Below are positions 15,396-23,084 of a stretch of 64,000 nt of DNA, in pieces. The DNA comes from Dyadobacter linearis (GTDB lineage Bacteria > Bacteroidota > Bacteroidia > Cytophagales > Spirosomataceae), in assembly GCF_907165045.1 (NCBI RefSeq), contig NZ_CAJRAU010000001.1, positions 682,001-746,000 of the forward strand, read 5' to 3'. The notes under the pieces were generated by a model. The model was given only the letters and a program-made list of their open reading frames with translations. It ran no database searches and was not told the DNA's origin. Position numbers and translations under genes: made by a program. Numbering within the stretch: the stretch's first letter is position 1; each line of letters begins with the position of its first letter.

Positions 15396-16925
15396 TTACC
15401 AGCCAGGATTTTGCTTCCCCTGCAATTTTGGGTTATTGTCGATTTCCTGTTGCGGGATTGGATACAGATAGTGTTTAGGCTGTGCATTGGTCTTTCCGGC
15501 GGCGTGGAGCGATTTGATCAGGTATGCGTCGGGGCCGGTCAGCGGCTTGTAGCGGATCAGGTCGAACCAGCGGGAATATTCGAATACAAATTCGAGACGG
15601 CGGTCAATACGCAGCGAATCGCGGAATTGTGCCTGGGTAAGTCCGGGAACGAGGTTGTCCAGACCAGCGCGGTTCCTTACTTTGTTGTAAGAAGCATAAG
15701 CCGCCGCAGTCGGACCGTCTTTCTCGTTAATAGCCTCCGCGTGGATCAGTAACACATCTGAAAACCGCAGAACCGGCATATTTGCGGCAGACTGTCCCAG
15801 ATTTGCTGCCTGCGCAGGATCAAACCATTTATTGAAATGCGGGTTTGGTCTGATCTGTCCGGTAACCGGATCTTTCAAGGTCAGCTGATAAGTCTGCCCG
15901 TTTGAAGGGCTTACTATGGAAGTAATAAAGCTCACATCTCGCCGCTTGTCTTTTGCCGAAAACAGTTCATAGATACCCGGAAGCGGCTGTTCTGCAAAAT
16001 TCCCGTTCATGCCCGGAATACCCGTCGGTGCCGAGCGCATTGCCTGCCCATTACCGTGTGAATCTGCATTGGATTCAAATTGTGCGGAGAATATATGTTC
16101 GATCCCGTTTTTATAAGCGGGCAAAAAGACGTGCGAATAATTTGTGAACAAACCGTAGCCAAATGGCCCTTCGATCACTTCTGCCGCTTTCGTAATTGCA
16201 TTCGCATAATCGTAGCGGGTCAGGTATACTTTGGCAAGAAGCGATCTCGCGGCGCCTCCGGTAGCGCGTCCGGCATCGGAAGCTGTATATCTCGGCGCAG
16301 ATCCAAAAGTATCGTTCGGCAGTCCGTGCGCGTCGGTGAGATCCTGGATAATTTGCTGATAAACCTGCTCGGCGGGCGTTCTTTCCACATAAAGTGCTTC
16401 CGGATTGAGTGAAGTAGTTTCGTGCAAAACCAGCGGAACGTCGCCGTACAGGCGCACCAGATTGAAGTAATATAAGGCACGCAAAAACTTGGCTTCCAGC
16501 ACGAGGCGGTTTTTCAAAGCCTCGTCCATCTGGATTGCAGGAATTTTGTCGATCGCAATATTGGCACGGTTGATCGCGTCGTAATGCTGCTGCCATATCT
16601 CACGCACGCGCACGCCGGTCGATGAATGGGAAAGTACCGATTGCGAGCGCACATCTGCATTGGTCGCGCCGGGTCCTGGCTGCACGTCGTCACTCATCAT
16701 ATCCATTCCTGTGGAGAAAAGTACGTGATAAGGGGTTTGTCCGGAAGCATTAAGACGGAAATAAATCGCATTCACGCTGGCTATCGCGTCGGCCTGGGTT
16801 TTAAAAAACTGGTCGGAAGAAACGAAGGACTTCGGCGCTTCATTCAGGTCGACGCAGGAAGTCAATGCAAATTGCACAAGGCCCGCCAATAAGATAGATC
16901 TGAAAGTATTGGTATATTTTTTCAT
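15396..16925 (-). CDS. RagB/SusD family nutrient-binding lipoprotein
   Basis: The 509-residue surface lipoprotein has a lipobox (FALTSC, Cys at residue 24) followed by the SusD start DLNEAPKSFVSSDQFFKTQADA. TPR-like helices (LVLEAKFLRALYYFNLVRLYGDVPLV) and the C-terminal signature YPIPQQEIDNNPKLQGKQNPGW-like end are present. It would cap the SusC channel and bind the glycan at the cell surface. The gene starts 26 bp after SusC, as in most PULs, and is flanked downstream by two sulfatases, which points to a sulfated ligand. Confidence 0.95.
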   Translation of the reverse strand: MKKYTNTFRSILLAGLVQFALTSCVDLNEAPKSFVSSDQFFKTQADAIASVNAIYFRLNASGQTPYHVLFSTGMDMMSDDVQPGPGATNADVRSQSVLSHSSTGVRVREIWQQHYDAINRANIAIDKIPAIQMDEALKNRLVLEAKFLRALYYFNLVRLYGDVPLVLHETTSLNPEALYVERTPAEQVYQQIIQDLTDAHGLPNDTFGSAPRYTASDAGRATGGAARSLLAKVYLTRYDYANAITKAAEVIEGPFGYGLFTNYSHVFLPAYKNGIEHIFSAQFESNADSHGNGQAMRSAPTGIPGMNGNFAEQPLPGIYELFSAKDKRRDVSFITSIVSPSNGQTYQLTLKDPVTGQIRPNPHFNKWFDPAQAANLGQSAANMPVLRFSDVLLIHAEAINEKDGPTAAAYASYNKVRNRAGLDNLVPGLTQAQFRDSLRIDRRLEFVFEYSRWFDLIRYKPLTGPDAYLIKSLHAAGKTNAQPKHYLYPIPQQEIDNNPKLQGKQNPGW

Positions 16926-16951
16926 AATAAATGCACTTGAAATCGCTGTGA

Positions 16952-19900
16952 CTAGAATGTGAGGGTTAAGCCGCCGAGGAATGTTTTATTGGCCGGATAT
17001 ACCCCGTTATCAACACCTTGCGTAAGAGTAGCCTGCTCGTTGCGGCTCACTTCGGGATCGTAGCCCGTGTATTTGGTCCACGTTACCAGGTTTTGAGCGG
17101 TTACGTAAAGACGCAGCTGGCTGATACCGATCTTGCCCGTGATCGCCGCCGGCAGCGAGTAACCCAGACTCAGGTTTTTAAGGCGCAAATATGACCCGTC
17201 TTCGATAAACCGGTCTGAAACAGTAACTGCCGGATTTTCAATCGCGCGGTGGATCACATTGCTTGGGTTAGTCGGTGTCCAGCGATCAAGCATTGTGGTA
17301 GATGCATTGATGTAGCCGGTACCCATTTCCAGGTTCGCCTGGTTGGCATTGTATACCTTATTCCCCGACTGACCTTGCAGCAATACATTGAGATCGAACC
17401 CTTTGTAACTGAAATTGTTGGTTAACCCAAACAAAAACTTAGGCTGCGCATTCCCCACGATCACGCGGTCGTGCGCCTGGGTGATCGTTCCGTCGGGCAT
17501 ACCGGCCGGCCCGCTGATATCCACATAGCGCTGACTACCCGCGCGGTCATTTACATTGAATTTGGGAAGTGTAGCCAGATCGTCGCCCGTCTGGAAAATA
17601 CCAGCCTCTTTCAGAACTAAAAATGAACCGATCGGAGAGCCTACCTGCGCGATGGAATTACCCGAGATCACCTGCGTCACGCCCGGCCCGAGGCTCAGTA
17701 CTTTATTTTTATTTGTGGAAAAAACAAAATCCGTTGTCCAGCCAATTTCACCCTCGCTATTTACAGTATTGACCGATAGCTCAATTCCTTTGTTTTCTAC
17801 ACTTCCGTAGTTTTGAAATGCATTCGCATATCCGGTCGTATAAGGAAGCGGCACGTCGAGCAGCAAGTCGGAAGTTTTCTTGTAATACGCGTCCAGCGTG
17901 ACGTTAATGCGGTTTTTGAACAAACCTAAATCGAGACCGGCGTCGTACTGGGCAGTTTGTTCCCAGCCCAGGTTTGGATTGGCAATACCATTTGGCGCGT
18001 AACCCGCAACGAGTTTTCTGCCAAACAAATAGCTGTAATAGGATTCCTGTGCGAGCGAAGTGTAAGGCGCAATCTCCTGATTACCAGTAATCCCACCACT
18101 CAAACGCAGCTTCAAATTGCTGATATCCTTCAAATTTTTAATAAAATCCTCCCTGCCGAGGTTCCACGAAAGTGCCGCAGAAGGGAAAAATCCCCACTTA
18201 TTATCATTTCCGAGACGCGAAGAACCGTCGGCGCGGGCTGTAACAGTCAGGTTGTATTTCTGGCGGAATGTATAATTGACCCGCCCCAGATACGAAAGCA
18301 GCGTCCATTTGAAGTAATTCGAAGACGATTGCTGAAAAGTGGTCCCGCCGCCCAGGTTGTGGTACCCAAATTCATCGGTCACAAAAGTAGCAGCTCTCGC
18401 CACCGTGTTTTCGGTTGTGGAAGCCTGCTGCGTGATACCCACTACCGCGTCGAGCGCGTGATCGGGGCTGAAAGTTTTGTTATAGCTTAATGTGTTCTCA
18501 TTCAGCCAGCCAATGGTGTTTTTGTTCCCAATTGTGGCTTGACCGCCAATCCCTGCGCCCTCCTGCAAGCTGGCAGGCAGGTAACGGTTTTGTTTATTGA
18601 TCAGAATGTCGGTACCGAGAGAAACTTTCGCTTTCAGCCCGTCTGCAATCTGGTATTCTCCGTAGGCATTTCCAAACCCACGGTAAATATGCGTTTCGTT
18701 CGTCTGCAAATACAAAGTCGCGATCGGATTGGCGAGCGGGCTGTCGTAGATACTGCGCAATGTAAATCCATTGGCGGAAGTGGGGTCATAGATCGGCATC
18801 GTCGGCGGCATTTGCAGCAGGTTCGGTACCACATTTTCCGGCGCCACATTTGCAGAAGATTTACTTCCTGAAAAGTTGATCCCCATTTTAAACCGCTTGC
18901 TCATATCGCGGTCGAGGTTAATGCGGAAAGAATAGCGTTCGAAATCTGATTTTTGGAGGATACCATCCTGTTTGAAATAATTACCAGAAACCGCGAAACG
19001 CGTTTTATCATCGCCCCCCGAAAACGACAGACTGTGATTTTGGATAGCCGCCTGCCTGAAAGCCGCGTCCTGCCAGTCGGTACCCACGCCGGGCTGACCA
19101 AGACTGTCAATTTCCGCCTGCGAGAATGCGGGCGCTTTTTTGGAATCGAGCAATGCGTCGTTTTTTAGCAAAGCCCATTGTTGCGCATTCAGCAGCGGCA
19201 GGGTTTTGAGCACTTTTTGAACCCCATAATAACCGTCGTAGGTGATCACATTTTTGCCGGCTTTTCCTTTTTTTGTGGTGATGATCACAACCCCATTTGC
19301 CCCGCGTGAACCGTAAATAGCTGTTGCGGAAGCGTCTTTCAAGATATCAATAGACTCAATATCACTCGGGTTCAATGTGGAAAGTGCATTGATAGTCGGG
19401 CCGTTCGTTACCCCTGCATCCGCATAGCTGTTGTTATTATACACCGGAAAACCATCGATCACATACAGCGGCTCGTTTGCACCGTTGATCGAATTTCCAC
19501 CCCTGATTTTAATACTAACAGAACTTCCCGGCTGCCCGGAAGATTGCGTAACCTGCACACCGGCCGCCCTACCCTGCAACGCGCGGTCGAGCGAACTGAT
19601 CGGGACACCTTTCAGATCATTTGTGGAAATCGACGAAACAGAACCGGTCAGATCGCCCTTTTTCTGGGTACCATAACCAATTACCACTACCTGATCGAGC
19701 ACATTGGCCGTTTTCAAAACCACGTCGATCGGCTCCCCGGCCAGTTCGTATATCTCGACTTCCTGCTGCTGGTAACCTGTGAGATTAATCTGTAATGTGA
19801 ATGGAAAATCCTTCGGAGCGGGTATTTCAAATTTCCCGTCCACATCAGAAACCGTGTATTTTGACGAGCCTTTTTGAACGACGGTTGCGCCGGGAAGCGA

Positions 19901-19999
19901 CTGGCCGCTGTCGTCTTTTACCAGACCGTTTACAATATCCTGAGAACGTACGCTCCCTATACCCAGCAAAAGCAGGGTGATGATTAAAAAATGTTTCAT
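16952..19999 (-). CDS. SusC/RagA family TonB-dependent outer-membrane transporter
   Basis: The 1015-residue transporter is full length. In order it has a signal peptide (1-19), a carboxypeptidase-regulatory-like domain (VNGLVKDDSGQSLPGATV), a plug with the SusC marker VVIGYGTQKKGDLTGSVSS, the RGANGVVIITTKKGK segment, and a 22-strand barrel ending in a terminal aromatic (GGLTLTF). It imports oligosaccharides with TonB-ExbBD energy, paired with the SusD lipoprotein downstream. No N-terminal STN domain is present, so signalling through an anti-sigma factor is unlikely here. Confidence 0.96.
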   Translation of the reverse strand: MKHFLIITLLLLGIGSVRSQDIVNGLVKDDSGQSLPGATVVQKGSSKYTVSDVDGKFEIPAPKDFPFTLQINLTGYQQQEVEIYELAGEPIDVVLKTANVLDQVVVIGYGTQKKGDLTGSVSSISTNDLKGVPISSLDRALQGRAAGVQVTQSSGQPGSSVSIKIRGGNSINGANEPLYVIDGFPVYNNNSYADAGVTNGPTINALSTLNPSDIESIDILKDASATAIYGSRGANGVVIITTKKGKAGKNVITYDGYYGVQKVLKTLPLLNAQQWALLKNDALLDSKKAPAFSQAEIDSLGQPGVGTDWQDAAFRQAAIQNHSLSFSGGDDKTRFAVSGNYFKQDGILQKSDFERYSFRINLDRDMSKRFKMGINFSGSKSSANVAPENVVPNLLQMPPTMPIYDPTSANGFTLRSIYDSPLANPIATLYLQTNETHIYRGFGNAYGEYQIADGLKAKVSLGTDILINKQNRYLPASLQEGAGIGGQATIGNKNTIGWLNENTLSYNKTFSPDHALDAVVGITQQASTTENTVARAATFVTDEFGYHNLGGGTTFQQSSSNYFKWTLLSYLGRVNYTFRQKYNLTVTARADGSSRLGNDNKWGFFPSAALSWNLGREDFIKNLKDISNLKLRLSGGITGNQEIAPYTSLAQESYYSYLFGRKLVAGYAPNGIANPNLGWEQTAQYDAGLDLGLFKNRINVTLDAYYKKTSDLLLDVPLPYTTGYANAFQNYGSVENKGIELSVNTVNSEGEIGWTTDFVFSTNKNKVLSLGPGVTQVISGNSIAQVGSPIGSFLVLKEAGIFQTGDDLATLPKFNVNDRAGSQRYVDISGPAGMPDGTITQAHDRVIVGNAQPKFLFGLTNNFSYKGFDLNVLLQGQSGNKVYNANQANLEMGTGYINASTTMLDRWTPTNPSNVIHRAIENPAVTVSDRFIEDGSYLRLKNLSLGYSLPAAITGKIGISQLRLYVTAQNLVTWTKYTGYDPEVSRNEQATLTQGVDNGVYPANKTFLGGLTLTF

Positions 20000-20050
20000 T
20001 AAAAATATCTTAGGTGAGTTATAAAAGCTTAACGGAGCTGTATATACGGA

Positions 20051-21697
20051 TTAGAATGTCGGGGGCCGCCGGTCTGGCCTAGGTGCCTGAGCTCCGATTG
20101 GTGTTTTGGGTTTGATCTTATCATATTCGACTACACCCGTGCGTTCAGCCCAGCGCACATAGTCAGCCGAAAGTTCGTTCACGATGTCGGTGCGGGTCGC
20201 CGAAATGTCCGAGGTTTCGCCCCGGTCTGTTTCCAGATCATATAATTCCCATTTGTAGGCAGGGTAAGTCGAAACGATTTTCCATTTCCCGTTTCTCACT
20301 GCACGGTTTCCGGCGCGCTCCCAAAAAATCGGCTCGCCGCCACGGTCCACTTCTTCGGCTTTTCCGGTCAGTACCGGCACCAGACTTCTTCCCGGTAATG
20401 CATTGGTCTTGATACCATTGCTCGTTGCCGGGTAAGTCGCTTTGGCCAGATCGTAGAAAGTCGGCGCGAGGTCGATCAGGTGACCGGTACCTTTTACGAT
20501 TGTGCCGGCTTTGATCTGTTTTGGAAACCAGGCAATAAAAGGTGCGCTGATCCCGCCTTCGTGCATATTGTTTTTGTAAGCTGAATGCGGCGTGTTGGAT
20601 ACATAAGCCCAGGGCTGATCCTGGTACACATACGAGCCCGCCGAACCCGCAGGTCCCGTGTTACGTTGGGGCTTGCGTGGAGATGAACCTGCATAACCGC
20701 CCTGCGCACCGTTGTCAGAAATGAAGATGATCACTGTGTTTTCGTCTTTTTTCAAAGCTTTAAGTTTCTCCCGCAGCTTGCCGATGTTCTGGTCTACCCG
20801 GTCGACCATCGCGGCGTATATTTCCATTTTGCGTTCCCACAGCAGTTTTTCATCGTAAGGAACATTTTCCCAAAGGGCTACATCGGGATCACGCGGGGCG
20901 AGTGCCTGTTTTGGATTGGCGATCCCTATTGCTTTTTGTTTTTGCAAACGCTCCTGTCTCAGCGAATCCCAGCCTATGCTGTACCGGCCTTTGTACTTGG
21001 CAATATCGGCCTCGTGCGCTTGCAGCGGCCAGTGCGGCGCGTTGAATGCGAGGTACAGGAAAAATGGTTTGGGCGTTTTGCTCTGCTCCTCGATGAATGT
21101 GATCGCGTGGTCTGTGATCTCGTCGGTGAGGTATTTGTCGGCCGGGAGGTTAATGCGCTTGTTGTCTTCCACAAGCTCCACTTTCGGGCCTTTACCATAT
21201 TTACCCAAATCGAAATAATTGCTGGCCCCGTTGATAAAGCCGTAAAAATGATCGAATCCACGCTGGTTTGGCCAGGCCAGACTATCGTTTCCTACGTGCC
21301 ATTTGCCGCTCAAAAGCGTGCTGTAACCTGCACCGCGCAATACTTCTCCGAATGTGAGTGATTCTTTATTTAAATATCCCTGATAAGCAGGCAGGCCCAG
21401 ATTGACATTGAAATACCCTACTCCTGCTTTGTGCGGATATTGTCCGGTGATGAGCGAGGCGCGGGTCGGGGCGCAAATGGAGTTGTTATAAAATTCTCTA
21501 AAACGAATGCCCTCGCTGGCAAGCTGGTCGATATTCGGGGTTTTGATCTCGGAACCGTACGCGCCGATATCCGAGTAACCAAGGTCGTCGACCATCACAA
21601 GAATAATATTGGGACGCTGATCGGCTGCCGCCTTTTTCTGGGCGTAAGTGGTTGAAAGGCCCAGCAGGGCACTAATAAAGAATGTAGAAATCTTCAT
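20051..21697 (-). CDS. Arylsulfatase (S1 family)
   Basis: The 548-residue secreted sulfatase has a signal peptide (1-20), a metal-binding start NIILVMVDDLGYSDIGAYG, the canonical formylglycine motif ICAPTRASLITGQ (Cys about residue 76), LSGKWHVG and VIIFISDNGAQGG. Its length and GYSDIG start resemble broad arylsulfatases (S1_4-like). It is the first gene of the locus, 51 bp upstream of SusC, and would be driven from the long intergenic region at 21698-22134. Confidence 0.93.
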   Translation of the reverse strand: MKISTFFISALLGLSTTYAQKKAAADQRPNIILVMVDDLGYSDIGAYGSEIKTPNIDQLASEGIRFREFYNNSICAPTRASLITGQYPHKAGVGYFNVNLGLPAYQGYLNKESLTFGEVLRGAGYSTLLSGKWHVGNDSLAWPNQRGFDHFYGFINGASNYFDLGKYGKGPKVELVEDNKRINLPADKYLTDEITDHAITFIEEQSKTPKPFFLYLAFNAPHWPLQAHEADIAKYKGRYSIGWDSLRQERLQKQKAIGIANPKQALAPRDPDVALWENVPYDEKLLWERKMEIYAAMVDRVDQNIGKLREKLKALKKDENTVIIFISDNGAQGGYAGSSPRKPQRNTGPAGSAGSYVYQDQPWAYVSNTPHSAYKNNMHEGGISAPFIAWFPKQIKAGTIVKGTGHLIDLAPTFYDLAKATYPATSNGIKTNALPGRSLVPVLTGKAEEVDRGGEPIFWERAGNRAVRNGKWKIVSTYPAYKWELYDLETDRGETSDISATRTDIVNELSADYVRWAERTGVVEYDKIKPKTPIGAQAPRPDRRPPTF

Positions 21698-21964
21698 TGA
21701 CTGAAAGAAAATAGTAAGAGAAAACGCAGCGCTATTGTCCGGTTAAAAGATCAACCGGCCGCAGAATAAATGAAACTACCGGCCCGATAAAGCCGCAAGG
21801 TTCAACAACAGCAACAAGTGCCTGGGAAGAAAGAGATTGTAGATACCACCATCCGGTTAGCAATAGTTACCCGTTCTGAATATGCATTCATGAGTGAAAT
21901 ATTTGAAATGCCCTAAATGAACCCTGTCGGTGGTTTACAGAGTAGCCTATAAATTTGATAGACA

Positions 21965-22014
21965 AAGTAAACTTTAAAAAACCGAAGAAAAAAGATTTTT
22001 TTTAAAATTTACTT
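21965..22014. repeat. AT-rich imperfect inverted repeat
   Basis: AAGTAAACTTTAAAAAA (21965-21981) and TTTTTTAAAATTTACTT (21998-22014) are complementary with one mismatch across a 16-nt loop. It may insulate the divergent promoters or act as an operator. Confidence 0.5.
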
Positions 22015-22088
22015 TTTAGGAGTGGAATAGATGGCCATATGTGCTGATTCAAGACAATTTGATGAATAGTCACACTTGCTTTGTACGG

Positions 22089-22108
22089 AATAACTACGTA
22101 CGTTTATT
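22089..22108 (+). promoter_or_regulatory. Candidate operator of the DUF1778/GNAT pair
   Basis: AATAA and TTATT flank the self-complementary core ACGTACGT about 27 bp before the antitoxin ATG. Autoregulation by the antitoxin is known for this family; assigning this palindrome to it is inference. Confidence 0.45.
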
Positions 22109-22134
22109 GAACTTACTCAAAAAAGGAACAGGTT

Positions 22135-22428
22135 ATGAAAGCATTAGTGAACGACCGGATTGACGTTCGGATCAGCCGGGAACATAAAGAACTTATCAAA
22201 ACTGCGTCAGAAATAAGTGGGTTTAAGAATCTTTCAGAATTTATTATTTTCTGTGCCAAGACCGAGGCGAACCGAATTATATCTGAAAACGATAGGTTTC
22301 TGCGCTCTACTGAGGACAAACGAATTTTTGTAGAAGCGATTCTAAATCCCCCTGCGCCCGGATCGCAGTTGAAAAAGGCTCTATTGAACTATGACAAATT
22401 TAATGGAGATGATAATAACAGATCTTAG
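22135..22428 (+). CDS. DUF1778 (TacA-like) antitoxin
   Basis: The 97-residue protein has a short ribbon-helix-helix start (NDRIDVRISREHKELIKTA) and the DUF1778 helix SGFKNLSEFIIFCAKTEANR. The C-terminal tail after residue 60 should wrap around the acetyltransferase. In TacAT-type modules the antitoxin blocks the GNAT toxin and represses the operon. The gene overlaps the toxin start by 20 bp if the toxin begins at 22409. Standing alone next to a PUL, it may stabilise this region. Confidence 0.88.
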   Translation: MKALVNDRIDVRISREHKELIKTASEISGFKNLSEFIIFCAKTEANRIISENDRFLRSTEDKRIFVEAILNPPAPGSQLKKALLNYDKFNGDDNNRS

Positions 22429-22909
22429 AAATGAGCATATAAAGAAGGATTTCAAATGCGGCAATGAACTGCTGGACAAATATTTGTCGCAGCAAGCCAA
22501 ACAGGACGTGTCCCGCGGTCTCTCCGCCTGTTTTATTTTATCCGATTCAACGCATGTAGTGAAAGGATATTATACACTGTCCTCCTGCTCAGATAAGCTT
22601 GAAGGCTTCCCGGAGGAACTTGCGAAAAAACTACCTAAATCTTACGATAATATACCAACCACTTTACTTGGCAGACTTGCTTGCGATATCAGCATCAAAG
22701 GTCAGCGTTATGGGGAAATATTGCTGATTGATGCATTAAAAAGGTCTCTTGAAGCAACCACTTCTATTGGCTCTCTGGCCGTAGTCGTCGATCCGATCGA
22801 CGAAGATGCCCGGTCTTTCTATAAAAAATACGAGTTTATTGAGTTGGTAAATGGAACGAGGATGTTTTTGCCGATGAAAACGATAAAGCGGTTGTTTGCG
22901 GGGGAATAG
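22409..22909 (+). CDS. GNAT acetyltransferase toxin (TacT-like)
   Basis: The 166-residue protein is read from ATG 22409. An in-frame ATG at 22391 would enlarge the overlap, and family members begin just before the equivalent of FKCGNELLDKYL. The acetyl-CoA-binding stretch is LGRLACDISIKGQRYGEILL, where family members have R/Q-x-x-G-x-G/A, so the loop is slightly degenerate (Q-R-Y-G-E). The terminal FYKKYEFIEL motif is typical. These toxins acetylate aminoacyl-tRNA and stop translation. Paired with the DUF1778 antitoxin. Confidence 0.86.
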   Translation: MIITDLRNEHIKKDFKCGNELLDKYLSQQAKQDVSRGLSACFILSDSTHVVKGYYTLSSCSDKLEGFPEELAKKLPKSYDNIPTTLLGRLACDISIKGQRYGEILLIDALKRSLEATTSIGSLAVVVDPIDEDARSFYKKYEFIELVNGTRMFLPMKTIKRLFAGE

Positions 22910-22922
22910 TATCCACTGCTCC

Positions 22923-23002
22923 CTAGCTTGCTGCAAGCCCCCTGCGCCCTAGCTTGCTGCAATACCCCCTGCCCCCTAGCTTGCTGCAATACCCCCTGCC
23001 CC
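22923..23002. repeat. Tandem repeat, three copies of a 26-27 bp unit
   Basis: The unit CTAGCTTGCTGCAATACCCC plus CTGCCC occurs three times, starting at 22923, 22949 and 22976, with small differences in the first copy. It runs directly into the hairpin that follows. Confidence 0.85.
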
Positions 23003-23054
23003 CTAAAGGGGGTTCTACGTGTCCCAAGCAAAACCCCCTTTAGGGGGCAGGGGG
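22992..23054. repeat. Large perfect inverted repeat (possible bidirectional terminator)
   Basis: The 23-bp arms at 22992-23014 and 23032-23054 are exact complements (CCCCCTGCCCCCTAAAGGGG plus GTT) around a 17-nt loop. It lies between the converging GNAT toxin and permease genes. Each arm contains its own smaller palindrome CCCCCTAAAGGGGG. It resembles intergenic REP-like repeats common in Bacteroidota. Confidence 0.85.
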
Positions 23055-23084
23055 AACAGGCAGGGGGCAGGGGGTCCTCCGGCA

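Larger units (their letters stand above)
21698..22134. other. Intergenic region between sulfatase locus and toxin-antitoxin pair
   Basis: This 437-bp non-coding stretch separates divergent transcripts. It holds an AT-rich imperfect inverted repeat (21965-22014) and a palindrome just before the antitoxin (22089-22108), both listed separately. I see no clear TAnnTTTG box for the sulfatase operon and no RNA gene. The sulfatase-locus promoter should lie in the left half. Confidence 0.6.
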
